A stretch of DNA of 64,000 nt. Source: Cellvibrio polysaccharolyticus. Lineage in GTDB: Bacteria > Pseudomonadota > Gammaproteobacteria > Pseudomonadales > Cellvibrionaceae. Location of the stretch: assembly GCF_015182315.1 (NCBI RefSeq), contig NZ_PRDL01000001.1, forward strand, positions 3,804,501 to 3,868,500, given 5' to 3'. A program made the translations under genes and the position numbers. The notes under the pieces are model-generated. The model worked only from the letters and a program-made list of their open reading frames with translations, was not told where the DNA came from and made no database searches. This document shows, piece after piece, positions 35,345 through 44,087 of the stretch (the first letter of the stretch is position 1; each line of letters begins with the position of its first letter).

Positions 35345-36217
35345 ATGTCTCAATATTTTTCGCTGGCATTCTCAACCCTGATGTTGATATTGATCACGGT
35401 GTTCGTATGGTCAGTGGTAGTTTTTACCAGCGGCTACAACGTTCCGCGTGACGACATTGATACCCCGGCGTTAATACACAACCTGGCTTTCTCGCTCAGC
35501 GCTTTTTTGCTGTTGTGTGTAATCGCCTGGCTGCCCATACGCCGACCGATTGCGATACGCCTGATGACCGGTTTCAGCCTGGTCTTTGTAGGAGCCTGTC
35601 AGAAATGGCTGGGCAATCTGGTTGACCATGCCTGGCCCGTCACTCAGGTGGTGGATATGCTGGCCATTCCGGTGGGGTTGCTGATTGCTGCCAGCGGCTT
35701 GTTCGAGCTGGGCAAAGCTTACCGGTTGAACCGGTTGATGATTGGCAGTTACCGCAAAATTGAACAGAGCCTGGCGACGGTGGATCAAATTACCCAGCTA
35801 CCCAACCGGCGCGTTTTTTTGAGTGAGGCGCCGCTTCGGCTCTCGCCGGATGAAGATGCACCGCACAGCGATGAATTGATTTGCCTGCGGATTAATAATT
35901 TGCGAGACATTAACCGCCAGTATGACTTCAACACCGGCGATGCCGTGCTGTCGCAAGTAGCAAGGCATATTACCCGCCACACCGACAGCCCGGCGCTGGC
36001 AGCCCGATTTAATGGCAGCGGCTTTTATATTTTGCTGCCGGCAACATCGCGCAGAGCAGCCGAAAGCCTTGCCGCCAAACTGATCAGCCACGGCAGCCAG
36101 CAGGCCATCAATGTGAAGCCCGGCGAAAAGCAGTTACTGAAAATTGAATTGACGGTGCAGCACAGCACCCGCATCAAAGGCGAAACCCTGGAAGCCTGGT
36201 TGCATCGCCTCGATTGA
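35345..36217 (+). CDS. Membrane protein with degenerate GGDEF domain
   Basis: The 290-residue protein has four transmembrane helices in the first ~125 residues and a C-terminal GGDEF-like domain (QITQLPNRRVFLSEAPLRL, ICLRINNLRDINRQYDFNTGDAVLSQVARHI). The active-site GG(D/E)EF is replaced by NGSGF (in ARFNGSGFYILLP), so diguanylate cyclase activity is very unlikely. It may bind nucleotide or act as an interaction domain. It has its own promoter region and is convergent with acs. Confidence 0.8.
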   Translation: MSQYFSLAFSTLMLILITVFVWSVVVFTSGYNVPRDDIDTPALIHNLAFSLSAFLLLCVIAWLPIRRPIAIRLMTGFSLVFVGACQKWLGNLVDHAWPVTQVVDMLAIPVGLLIAASGLFELGKAYRLNRLMIGSYRKIEQSLATVDQITQLPNRRVFLSEAPLRLSPDEDAPHSDELICLRINNLRDINRQYDFNTGDAVLSQVARHITRHTDSPALAARFNGSGFYILLPATSRRAAESLAAKLISHGSQQAINVKPGEKQLLKIELTVQHSTRIKGETLEAWLHRLD

Positions 36218-36273
36218 CCGGAAAAGAAAAGCAGAATAGAAAGAGAAAAGAAGACAGCAGCGGAAAAAGAAAA

Positions 36274-36303
36274 ACCGGATTAACCGCAAAGGATTAATCC
36301 GGT
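36274..36303 (-). terminator. Intrinsic terminator of acs
   Basis: ACCGGATTAA pairs with TTAATCCGGT; on the minus strand it is followed by TTTTCTTTTT. It lies 19 bases after the acs stop. Confidence 0.82.
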
Positions 36304-36321
36304 CCTATTCGCTGTTAACTA

Positions 36322-38259
36322 TTAACGCCCGTGACGGTTGGCAATCAAGTCGTCAACCACTGCCGGGTCAGCCAGAGTGGTGGTGTCACCCAGGCTATCC
36401 AACTCATTGGCGGCAATCTTGCGCAGAATACGGCGCATGATTTTACCGGAACGGGTTTTCGGTAAACCTGGTGCCCACTGAATCACGTCCGGCTTGGCAA
36501 TCGCACCAATTTCCCGCACACACAATGCCACCAGTTCTTTTTTGAGGTTGTCATCCGGCTCGGTGCCATCCATCAAGGTGACGTAGGCGTAAATGCCCTG
36601 CCCTTTGATGTCGTGTGGATAACCAACCACCGCCGCTTCCGCAACCGATTCGTGCAGCACCAGCGCGCTTTCTACTTCAGCGGTGCCCATACGGTGGCCG
36701 GATACGTTCAATACGTCATCTACACGGCCGGTAATCCAGTAATAGCCATCTTCATCGCGACGCGCGCCGTCACCGGTAAAGTAGTAACCCGGGTAGGTGC
36801 TGTAATAGGTATCAATGCAGCGTTGATGATCGCCATACACCGAGCGAATCTGGCTCGGCCAGGCGCGTTTGATACAGAGATTGCCTTCGCCGGCGCCTTG
36901 CACTTCATTGCCTTCGGCATCGACCAATACCGGCTCAACACCAAAGAAAGGAACGGTTGCCGAACCGGGCTTGAGATCAATGGCACCCGGCAGCGGCGCC
37001 AGCATGTGCGCACCGGTTTCGGTTTGCCACCAGGTATCAACAATCGGGCAACGGTTGTCGCCTACTACCCGGTAAAACCACTGCCAGGCTTCCGGATTGA
37101 TCGGTTCGCCCACGGTGCCCAATACCCGCAAACTGGCGCGGGAAGTTTTGGTCACCCAGTCATCACCGGCGCCCATCAGTGCGCGAATAGCGGTAGGGGC
37201 GGTGTAGAAAATATTGACCTTGTGTTTGTCTACCACTTGCCAGCAGCGAGAAGCATCCGGCCAGGTAGGCACGCCTTCAAACATCAGCGTGGTTGCGCCG
37301 TTGGCCAGCGGGCCATAAACAATGTAACTGTGCCCGGTTACCCAGCCCACGTCGGCGGTACACCAGTAGACATCGCCTTCCTGATAATCGAAAACGTATT
37401 TGTGGGTCATCGCCGCTTGCAGCAAATAACCACCGGTGGTGTGCAACACACCTTTGGGTTTGCCGGTAGAACCGGAGGTGTAGAGAATAAACAAAGGGTC
37501 TTCGGCATCAACAATTTCCGGCTCACAGAACTCGGCCTGCTGCGCGACCAACTCGTGATACCAGACATCTTTGGCATCATTCCAGACAACATCGCCACCA
37601 GTGCGGCGCACTACGATATTGGTGTGCACCTCCGGGCAATGGGCCAGTGCTGCATCGGCATTCTTCTTCAGCGGCACACGCTTGCCACCGCGCAGGCCTT
37701 CATCGGCGGTTATCAAGACTTCGCAACCGGCATTTTGAATGCGGTCTTTAAGCGCGTCCGGCGAGAAACCGCCAAACACGATGGAATGCACCGCACCAAT
37801 GCGGGTACACGCCAGCATGGCGTAGGTGGCTTCCGGAATCATCGGCATGTAAATACAAACCCGATCACCTTTTTTTACGCCGCGAGCGCGCAGCGCATTG
37901 GCCAGCTTGTTTACTTCGCGGTGCAGCTCGGCGTAGGTAATATGCTTGTCTTCAGCGGGGTTGTCGCCTTCCCAAATGATGGCAACCTGATTGGCGCGCG
38001 CCGGCAAATGGCGGTCAATACAGTTCACACTCACATTCAACTTGCCATCAATAAACCACTCGACCTTGCCTTTGCGCAGATCACTGCGGGTAACTTGCGT
38101 CCAGGGTTTTTGCCAGGTGAGAAATTGCCTGGCCTGCTCACTCCAGAATTCGTCGGGGTTATTGATCGACGCGTCATACATGCTTTTGTAGCGCTCATTG
38201 TCGATCAGGGTCTTTTTCTTGAAATCTTCCGGTACAGGATAACGAGGTACATCTGACAC
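36322..38259 (-). CDS. acs: Acetyl-CoA synthetase
   Basis: Activates acetate with ATP and CoA. The 645-residue AMP-forming enzyme shows YTSGSTGKPKGV (ATP loop), DTWWQTETGAHM, YYFTGDGARRDEDGYYWITGR and the C-terminal PKTRSGKIMRR with the lysine usually controlled by acetylation. The start is the GTG at 38259, seven bases after GGGAG, giving MSDVPRYPVPEDF; the upstream ATG at 38292 has no such signal. A palindrome (38413-38424) about 150 bases upstream is shared with the SMP-30 gene promoter. Confidence 0.95.
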   Translation of the reverse strand: MSDVPRYPVPEDFKKKTLIDNERYKSMYDASINNPDEFWSEQARQFLTWQKPWTQVTRSDLRKGKVEWFIDGKLNVSVNCIDRHLPARANQVAIIWEGDNPAEDKHITYAELHREVNKLANALRARGVKKGDRVCIYMPMIPEATYAMLACTRIGAVHSIVFGGFSPDALKDRIQNAGCEVLITADEGLRGGKRVPLKKNADAALAHCPEVHTNIVVRRTGGDVVWNDAKDVWYHELVAQQAEFCEPEIVDAEDPLFILYTSGSTGKPKGVLHTTGGYLLQAAMTHKYVFDYQEGDVYWCTADVGWVTGHSYIVYGPLANGATTLMFEGVPTWPDASRCWQVVDKHKVNIFYTAPTAIRALMGAGDDWVTKTSRASLRVLGTVGEPINPEAWQWFYRVVGDNRCPIVDTWWQTETGAHMLAPLPGAIDLKPGSATVPFFGVEPVLVDAEGNEVQGAGEGNLCIKRAWPSQIRSVYGDHQRCIDTYYSTYPGYYFTGDGARRDEDGYYWITGRVDDVLNVSGHRMGTAEVESALVLHESVAEAAVVGYPHDIKGQGIYAYVTLMDGTEPDDNLKKELVALCVREIGAIAKPDVIQWAPGLPKTRSGKIMRRILRKIAANELDSLGDTTTLADPAVVDDLIANRHGR

Positions 38260-38412
38260 GGTGGTACTCCCTCTGCCTTGGTTGTTATTCACATATTATT
38301 GCAGCGCTTTACCGGCTGGTTTACAGCGCTTGTTGGCGGCGCCAGAAAAGTCCGCCGGTGGAACAAAGATAACGATAAGAAGGCGTTGCGAACAACCATC
38401 ATTACGCAAAAT

Positions 38413-38424
38413 GACAACGTTGTC
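38413..38424. promoter_or_regulatory. Palindromic operator-like site upstream of acs
   Basis: GACAACGTTGTC, a perfect 12-base palindrome with a central CG, typical of LacI-family operators. The same 15-base string GACAACGTTGTCCAA occurs at 58875. Confidence 0.45.
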
Positions 38425-38448
38425 CAACCCCTTTGGCGGCCTTGAAAC

Positions 38449-38498
38449 AAAAAACCCCTGACGCATCCGACGGGAGTCGGGTGAAATCAGGGGTTTTT
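38449..38498 (-). terminator. Terminator overlapping the 3' end of the small gene at 38487
   Basis: On the minus strand AAAAACCCCTGA pairs with TCAGGGGTTTTTT, with an inner CCGAC/GTCGG stem. The stop codon and the last codons of the small gene lie in the 5' arm. Confidence 0.85.
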
Positions 38499-38696
38499 CA
38501 ATTTCGGACCTTCACGATCCATGCGATCCAGCTCTTTTTTGTAGGCTTCCAACTCTTCCCAATCGAAGGGAGAGCCGACGTTCATGTCTTTAGGATGTTT
38601 TGCGCGCTCTTTGGCGTGAGCCTGCAAACTGGTGTCGTTTTCGCCTTCATCCTTGAGGTTTTCTGCACGTTTAATCGTTTCATCCACTTTTGACAT
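38487..38696 (-). CDS. Small hydrophilic protein of unknown function
   Basis: A 69-residue protein, very rich in Lys, Glu and Asp and without hydrophobic segments, so probably soluble and helical (MSKVDETIKRAENLKDEGE; FDWEELEAYKKELDRMDRE). GGGAG stands seven bases before the ATG, and a strong terminator overlaps its stop, so it is a genuine monocistronic gene. I do not recognise the family. Confidence 0.65.
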   Translation of the reverse strand: MSKVDETIKRAENLKDEGENDTSLQAHAKERAKHPKDMNVGSPFDWEELEAYKKELDRMDREGPKLKNP

Positions 38697-39001
38697 AGAT
38701 TTTCTCCCATCAATTCAGTCTGAATCGTTCCAGATACTACGCCGATCCGGCCGGGAAGGCAGCCTGTTTTGCGAAAAATTGCCCGCGCTACTGGCCGTAT
38801 TGGCGATTGGAACTCCGTTAACCATAGTATTTTCGGCAACGGGCACAACAAAAAGTTTTATCGAGACGCAAGCCGAAGCAAAACTGTATGAATTTCAGCC
38901 AGCCAATAACGGAACGGGATGCAGGAAAGTAACCAACAGAGGGAAATCGCGAAGGGAAAACAAGGCCGGTGCAGCCTGGGCCACACCGGCAGACGCCCGA
39001 A
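38697..39001. other. Intergenic region between the small gene and panD
   Basis: 305 bases. It contains the ribosome-binding site of the small gene on its left and the panD terminator on its right. No further gene, repeat or clear promoter was identified; open frames here have no start signal. Confidence 0.5.
38955..38990 (-). terminator. Probable terminator of panC-panD
   Basis: On the minus strand GCCGGTG pairs with CACCGGC, followed by CTTGTTTTCCC. It lies about 12 bases after the panD stop. Confidence 0.65.
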
Positions 39002-39382
39002 TCAGGCGCCTTGTACAGGAATAACGTTGGCTGTGCGCTCTACCCGGTTATTTTCATTCAGGTAAACCAGCTTCGGCTGGTAGCTTTGCAGCTCTTCTTC
39101 GCTGTAATCGGCATAGGTAGCGATGATCACGCGGTCACCCACTTGCGCCATACGGGCAGCGGCGCCATTCAGCGAAATAATGCCGGAACCGGCTTCGGCC
39201 AGAATAATGTAGGTGTGAAAGCGCTGGCCGTTATTGACGTTGTAAATATCAATTTGCTCAAACTCACGCAAACCCGCAAGCGCCACCAGATCAGAATCGA
39301 TAGCACAGGAACCGTCATACCAGAGTTCGGCATGAGTAACGCGGGCCATATGCAGCTTGCCTTTAAGCATTTTTGAAAGCAT
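39002..39382 (-). CDS. panD: Aspartate 1-decarboxylase
   Basis: Makes beta-alanine for pantothenate. The 126-residue pyruvoyl enzyme self-cleaves at the Gly24-Ser25 bond in WYDGSCAIDS, and the following LNGAAARMAQVGDRVIIATYA is conserved. It lies 32 bases after panC in one operon; panB is not in the window. Confidence 0.95.
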   Translation of the reverse strand: MLSKMLKGKLHMARVTHAELWYDGSCAIDSDLVALAGLREFEQIDIYNVNNGQRFHTYIILAEAGSGIISLNGAAARMAQVGDRVIIATYADYSEEELQSYQPKLVYLNENNRVERTANVIPVQGA

Positions 39383-39414
39383 GGGTATTCCTCCAACCGG
39401 GGATCTGAGCGCTG

Positions 39415-40266
39415 TCAGTTTAAAACCAGTGAAACGTTATCAATCAAGCGGGCGCCGGAGGTAAACATGGCGCCCAGTACCGTGATCTCCCGATCATCAT
39501 GAGCCGCTGGCTCCAGGGTGCGACTATTACAAATGCTGAAATAATCTACTTTGAAACCGGCTTCGGCGATCTGTTCCTTCGCATTTGCCTCCAGTGCAGA
39601 AAAATCACTGCGCCCGGCAATAATGGCGTCACGAACCAGATTCAAAGCACGGTTCAATTGAGCGACACGAGGCCGCTCGTCGGCGGTGATAAAACCGTTC
39701 CGGGAGCTCATGGCCAGGCCATCGGCTTCACGGACGATATCACCGGCGATGATTTTAACCGGTAAACAGAGATCCTCAACCATGCGGCGAATAACCGCCA
39801 ACTGCTGAAAATCCTTGATGCCAAACACGGCGGCATCCGGCTGCACGATGTTGAACAGCTTGGTCACTACCGTGGTAACACCTTCAAAGTGCCCCGGGCG
39901 GCTGGCTCCGCAAAGTACGTCAGTCATGCTCGGCACGATAACGCGGGTCTGCTCGGCCATTCCATTGGGGTAAATTTCTTTTTCATCGGGGCAAAACAGG
40001 TAATCGCAATTCACCGCTTCCAGCTTCAGCGAATCCGCCGCCAGGGTGCGCGGGTACTTGTCCCAATCTTCATTCAGGCCAAATTGCAGCGGGTTTACAA
40101 AGATACTGGTAACCACCACGTCGCAATGTTGACGGGCGATTTTTACCAATTCGATGTGGGCATTGTGAAGGTTGCCCATGGTCGGCACGAAGCCGATACG
40201 CTTGCCAGCAAGACGATCCGCCGCCAGCGCTTCACGCAGGGAATGAATGTGATGAAAAACCTGCAT
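39415..40266 (-). CDS. panC: Pantothenate synthetase
   Basis: Joins pantoate and beta-alanine with ATP. The 283-residue protein shows FVPTMGNLHNAHIELV (the HxGH nucleotide motif here reads HNAH), NPLQFG, RPGHFEGVTTVV, FGIKDFQQL and MSSRNGFI. The Gly-to-Ala change in the HxGH motif is worth noting, but the rest is normal, so it is likely active. GAGG lies nine bases before the ATG. It is the first gene of panC-panD. Confidence 0.95.
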   Translation of the reverse strand: MQVFHHIHSLREALAADRLAGKRIGFVPTMGNLHNAHIELVKIARQHCDVVVTSIFVNPLQFGLNEDWDKYPRTLAADSLKLEAVNCDYLFCPDEKEIYPNGMAEQTRVIVPSMTDVLCGASRPGHFEGVTTVVTKLFNIVQPDAAVFGIKDFQQLAVIRRMVEDLCLPVKIIAGDIVREADGLAMSSRNGFITADERPRVAQLNRALNLVRDAIIAGRSDFSALEANAKEQIAEAGFKVDYFSICNSRTLEPAAHDDREITVLGAMFTSGARLIDNVSLVLN

Positions 40267-40805
40267 ATCTCTTTACCTCACCCACCTGATCGCCTCATAC
40301 CCCAAAACACGGGTATGGTTTTGGGCGCGCGATCATACACTTTCGGGATCAATAAGTACATTTTCTGATCAAAAAACAACCGAAGCTTCTTAAATATGGA
40401 TAAGATTGCTTGAGATGATTTTCCCACAATGAGCGGCCTGAAGACAAAATAGCGGAAAGGTTGGTTGTGGCTACCGCAGAGCACAGCTAACGTGAGCGCT
40501 ATATCTATCGAAAGCAATAAATTTTTTGAAACTGCAAATAATCAGAAATCAAAAGGCAAGTTCAAGATAAATCTAAGCCCACCCTATCTAACAGCCAGGG
40601 CAAATTTACTCTGAAATTTAACTGAAACCAGCTTCTTCCAGCGCTAATTCTGATCTCACGCCCACGAATAAGCAGCAGGCTTTCAAAAAAATTAAAAAAA
40701 TTCTTTTTAAGAAAAGAAACATTGTTTACAATAATTCTCATTACCAATTAAAAGCATACGCAGGCAGTAGTAAATCACAAGGAAAGAAAGTTTAAAGGAT
40801 TCTGA
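40267..40805. promoter_or_regulatory. AT-rich upstream region of the microcin-type locus
   Basis: 539 bases between panC and the export locus, falling sharply in GC toward the right. It contains a Fur-like site at 40727-40745 and a weak promoter (TTTACA at 40726, 17 bases, TTAAAA). AAAGGA precedes the ATG at 40806. No gene is convincing here. Confidence 0.5.
40727..40745 (+). promoter_or_regulatory. Fur-box-like site upstream of the microcin-type locus
   Basis: The 19-mer tacaataattctcattacc matches the Fur consensus at about 13 of 19 positions and shares the string AATTCTCATT with the site before the FecI-like gene. Class II microcin loci are often iron-regulated. Confidence 0.5.
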
Positions 40806-42082
40806 ATGCCCACCGATAGTACCTCCCTATTCCGCAAGGAAGTTGTTTTTCGCGGCTCGTCCATCATTTAGGCCGTGTTCTTATACATCAACCTATAGGA
40901 TATTCAATTTCTGCAATTATTGCGGCTGCGATGATACTAATCGTTGTTGCATTTTTTTATTTTGGAACCTATACGAGAAAATCTACAGCGGCTGGCCTTT
41001 TGATACCAGAACAAGGAGTGTTACGCATTGCATCAAGCGGAGCGGGCGTAATTTCTGAAATTCATACCGTAGAAGGAATGCAAGTTGAAGCCGGCGATAC
41101 AATTTTTGTTATTTCAAATGAAAGGGCAAGTACGTCAGGTGCCACCCAGCATGTAATATCCGAACATCTAGCAGAGCGCGCTTCTTTACTAGAAAAAAAC
41201 ATTGCATTAATAGAAGAGAGATCATCTCAACAACTCCGCATACTGGAAAACCGAAAACGAGCAGCAACTGAAGAAAAATTGCGACTTCAGGAAGAATACA
41301 TACTAATAAAAAGAAGGGTGGAACTAGCCAGCGCCAATTTAATACGCCACAAAGACTTAGCTTCAAAAAATTTTGTTTCAAAATCTCAGCTCCAACAAGC
41401 AGAAGCAGAGCTATTGACCCTTCAGGGACAACAACACACCTTAAGACGAGCCGAGGCTGCCCTTACAAGAGAAAAAGACGATATTCTTTTAGAGCAACAG
41501 CAAACACAGTTGCGCCGCCTAACTGAAATTTTTGAAACAAATAACAGTATCGCTTTGATCAAACAAGAGCAGGCTGAAAATGACATGCGCACAGAGCATG
41601 TTAATACAGCACCATTTAAAGGCACCATAACCGGAATAAGCGTACAACACGGCCAACAAGTGATGACAGGATCGTTGTTGGCAAGTTTAATTCCATACAG
41701 CACCGAATTAACAGCACATGTATATGTTGCACCAGCACAAGCAGGGTTTATAGAGCCTGGACAAGTAGCTTTAATGCGCTACGCAGCTTACCCATATCAA
41801 AAATCTGGAATGGCAAAAGGCAGAGTGCTTCACGTTGCACCAAGCCCCTATGCGATTCAAGAACTTCCTCCGCATATTGCTGGTGTACTAACAGGCCAGG
41901 GAGAAGAGTTATTTTATAGAGTAACAATCAAGCCTGAATCGCAGAGCCTATTAGTTTATGGAACACCCCAACCTTTGCGTGCGGGTTCTATATTAGAAGT
42001 GGATATTATTCAAGACAGGCGCCGTCTTTACGAGTGGGCGCTAGAACCAATTTATTCAATAACCGGAAAATCAATCAACTAA
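40806..42082 (+). pseudogene. HlyD/CvaA-like membrane fusion protein, frame broken near the start
   Basis: A periplasmic adaptor linking an ABC exporter to TolC. Translation from the ATG at 40806 (AAAGGA upstream) reads MPTDSTSLFRKEVVF, then hits a TAG at 40869. The rest continues in another frame as RVLIHQPIGYSISAIIAAAM and runs uninterrupted to 42082: the transmembrane helix, the lipoyl halves, a coiled coil (about 41150-41580) and a final beta domain (VYVAPAQAGFIEPGQVALMRY). Adding one T in the T-run at 40846-40850 would restore a continuous ~425-residue protein. An internal ATG at 40931 would lose half the membrane helix. Either a true mutation or a homopolymer read error. Confidence 0.82.
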
Positions 42083-42193
42083 TTGAAATCAGAAGAAACC
42101 GAAGAATGTAAAGTCATATCAACTTACTTATAAATTTGGTATGCATACGACTTAAAAAATATTAATTACCTCCCCCAGAAAGAAGGAACTCTA

Positions 42194-42484
42194 ATGCATA
42201 ATTTTTTTATCTCAAGCGATCAAATACATAGCTCATTAACCTCTGCGGAAGAGTGGAGCATTAATTTTCTTGGAGCAAAATTCACATTAGGTTCATGGTC
42301 TGATACCTACGAGACCATACTTGCGCTGATGATCTCTTATTTTATTATATTTGGCACCTTCCGATTAATTCTACTCATATCAAAAAAGACATACTCAAAA
42401 AATAGTATATCCATATTTTCACTCATATTAATTGCTCCTGCTACTTCACTAGGACTTATTTTGAAATCATTATTTTTTGGATAA
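42194..42484 (+). CDS. Small two-helix membrane protein, candidate immunity protein
   Basis: A 96-residue protein with two predicted transmembrane helices (ILALMISYFIIFGTFRLILLI; IFSLILIAPATSLGLILKSLF) joined by a basic loop with KKTYSKN. It lies directly before the microcin precursor gene with an AAGGA ribosome-binding site. Microcin immunity proteins are often small membrane proteins encoded next to the precursor, so this is the best candidate. I do not recognise a family; assignment rests on size, topology and position. Confidence 0.55.
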   Translation: MHNFFISSDQIHSSLTSAEEWSINFLGAKFTLGSWSDTYETILALMISYFIIFGTFRLILLISKKTYSKNSISIFSLILIAPATSLGLILKSLFFG

Positions 42485-42503
42485 CCCACAAAGGAAATAT
42501 GAA

Positions 42504-42839
42504 ATGCGAGAACTCACAATTAAGGAAATGGAAATCACATCAGGGGCGTTCGGCCCACCTGGCGCAATTATTGGAGGAGCAATGGCTGCAGGAGGCTACA
42601 TAGGGCATTCTGTAGTAACAGGGAGCGGTGATGTTAAAGGACTTATCGGAAGCATTGCACTTGGAGCAGCAACAGGCTTTTTCACTAGCCCCGTAGGGGT
42701 TACAGCTATGGAAACAGGAGCCGCAGCAATTGGAGCAACTCATCTTGGCTTTTACGGAGGGTTGTTCGGCGGCATGGTCGAGCGAGGCGTTGATGCCGCG
42801 GGAACCAATTACAACGAAGCAGGAACCAATTACAACTAA
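42504..42839 (+). CDS. Microcin/class II bacteriocin-like precursor peptide
   Basis: A 111-residue precursor. The first 15 residues, MRELTIKEMEITSGA, match the double-glycine-type leader of class II microcins, with cleavage expected after Gly-Ala at 14-15. The predicted ~96-residue core is rich in Gly and Ala (GAIIGGAMAAGGYIG; GSIALGAATGFF), as in pore-forming microcins. It ends in a duplicated AGTNYN motif, coded by GGAACCAATTACAAC at 42801 and 42822. The start ATG has AGGA eight bases upstream. The linked C39 exporter is the expected leader peptidase. The adjacent JmjC-type enzyme may modify it. Core not recognised. Confidence 0.8.
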   Translation: MRELTIKEMEITSGAFGPPGAIIGGAMAAGGYIGHSVVTGSGDVKGLIGSIALGAATGFFTSPVGVTAMETGAAAIGATHLGFYGGLFGGMVERGVDAAGTNYNEAGTNYN

Positions 42840-42860
42840 ACAAGACTAGCTAAAAGTTGT

Positions 42861-42882
42861 GGCGGATAATTCAATATCCGCC
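42861..42882 (+). other. Intercistronic hairpin after the precursor gene
   Basis: GGCGGATA / TATCCGCC forms a perfect eight-pair stem with a six-base loop and no T-run, between the precursor and the JmjC gene. It probably acts as an RNA stabiliser or partial terminator that raises precursor mRNA over downstream genes. Confidence 0.55.
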
Positions 42883-42898
42883 ATGACATGGAAAATTT

Positions 42899-44053
42899 AT
42901 GAATATATCATCACTTATTTCACCTAACGACTTCATCAAAAACTACCAAGAGAAAAAGCCTTTACTATTAAAAGGCGCAGTCAATAAAGAAAATTTCTCA
43001 TGGCAAGATGCAAACGAAATTTTCGAGCGCAGCGATGTCATTTCTGATGACTTCAAGATATCTTGTCAAGGAATAGTACAGAAGTCTGAATATGTAGAAA
43101 AATTTTTAGATATTGGCACTATTCGTCACCGCCTTATAAAACCCGTAGTTTATGAATACATGAAGAAAGGTGCGACGATTATCGCCAACAAAATAGCCAA
43201 TGAACCAAAAGTTAATTATTTTTCTCGAAAAATCTCCGATCTAACGGGCAGGCAAGTAGTCAGTAGTGCATATGCTGCTTTCGGCAGCAAGGACTCATTT
43301 AGATGCCACTGGGATACAAGAGATGTTTTTGCAATTCAATTGATTGGCCGAAAACGCTGGATTGTGTATGAACCATCTTTTAAGGATCCGCTATTTACTC
43401 AGCAAAGTAAGGACTATGAGAAAAGCTATCCTTGCCCTGAAAAGCCCTATATGGATTTTATTTTAGAGGCTGGAGACGTTTTTTATCTTCCCCGCGGCTG
43501 GTGGCACAATCCACTCCCGCTAAACGAACCTACTTTTCATTTAGCATTAGGCACTTTCCCTGCATATGCAACCGACTACCTTTCATGGCTAATGAAACGC
43601 ATCCCTAACTTTCCCGATGCAAGAAAATCCCTAAGCCATTGGGGAGATGATAAAAGCACTCTTCACTCAATAGGTAAACACCTCGACCTTCTGCTAAACA
43701 ATGAAGAACTTTATCGCAACTTTCAAGACGAGTTTACTGGCGCTGTCAGGGTAGCATCTCCTTTAGCTCTCAATATTTTGGGGGATCCATCTGTGTCCGC
43801 AATTCCTTCAGAGTCAAGACTTCGCTTAAGCGCTCATCACGCAAGTGGCCTTGATAACCACTATTTAATAGCTAACGGAACCAAGATAAATTTAGATGAA
43901 CGAGGTGCTCAACTTATAAGCCAAATAGTCGAAAAACCTGGCATTAGCTTTTCCGATTTATTGACTATCTTCTCTGAAGAAGATGAAGAAAAAATAGAAC
44001 ATTTAATAAAAAACCTTTGCAGCCAAGACATCCTTGAGCTTTCGAATAGCTAA
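42899..44053 (+). CDS. JmjC-type Fe(II)/2-oxoglutarate oxygenase in the microcin locus
   Basis: A 384-residue cytoplasmic protein resembling the ribosomal-oxygenase (YcfD/RoxA) branch of JmjC/cupin enzymes. The iron triad is visible as His137 and Asp139 in CHWDTRD and His203 in GWWHNPLP; a basic residue cluster after the second strand (GRKRWIVYEPS) could bind 2-oxoglutarate. The C-terminal ~90 residues (GAQLISQIVEKPGISFSDLL) fit the winged-helix domain of YcfD. YcfD hydroxylates a ribosomal arginine; here, between the precursor and its exporter, the probable substrate is the peptide. That substrate is an inference. Confidence 0.82.
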   Translation: MNISSLISPNDFIKNYQEKKPLLLKGAVNKENFSWQDANEIFERSDVISDDFKISCQGIVQKSEYVEKFLDIGTIRHRLIKPVVYEYMKKGATIIANKIANEPKVNYFSRKISDLTGRQVVSSAYAAFGSKDSFRCHWDTRDVFAIQLIGRKRWIVYEPSFKDPLFTQQSKDYEKSYPCPEKPYMDFILEAGDVFYLPRGWWHNPLPLNEPTFHLALGTFPAYATDYLSWLMKRIPNFPDARKSLSHWGDDKSTLHSIGKHLDLLLNNEELYRNFQDEFTGAVRVASPLALNILGDPSVSAIPSESRLRLSAHHASGLDNHYLIANGTKINLDERGAQLISQIVEKPGISFSDLLTIFSEEDEEKIEHLIKNLCSQDILELSNS

Positions 44054-44087
44054 TTATTTCAAATAATATTGGGGTTTATTAAAAATA

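Noticed and set aside
36613..38256. Long plus-strand open frame of more than 540 codons opposite acs
   Set aside because: It is the antisense of a clear acetyl-CoA synthetase; composition (His/Arg/Gly-rich, no domains) is that of a shadow frame in GC-rich DNA.
40278..40517. 79-codon minus-strand frame between panC and the microcin locus
   Set aside because: No start signal; it covers the panC promoter region and has no recognisable features.
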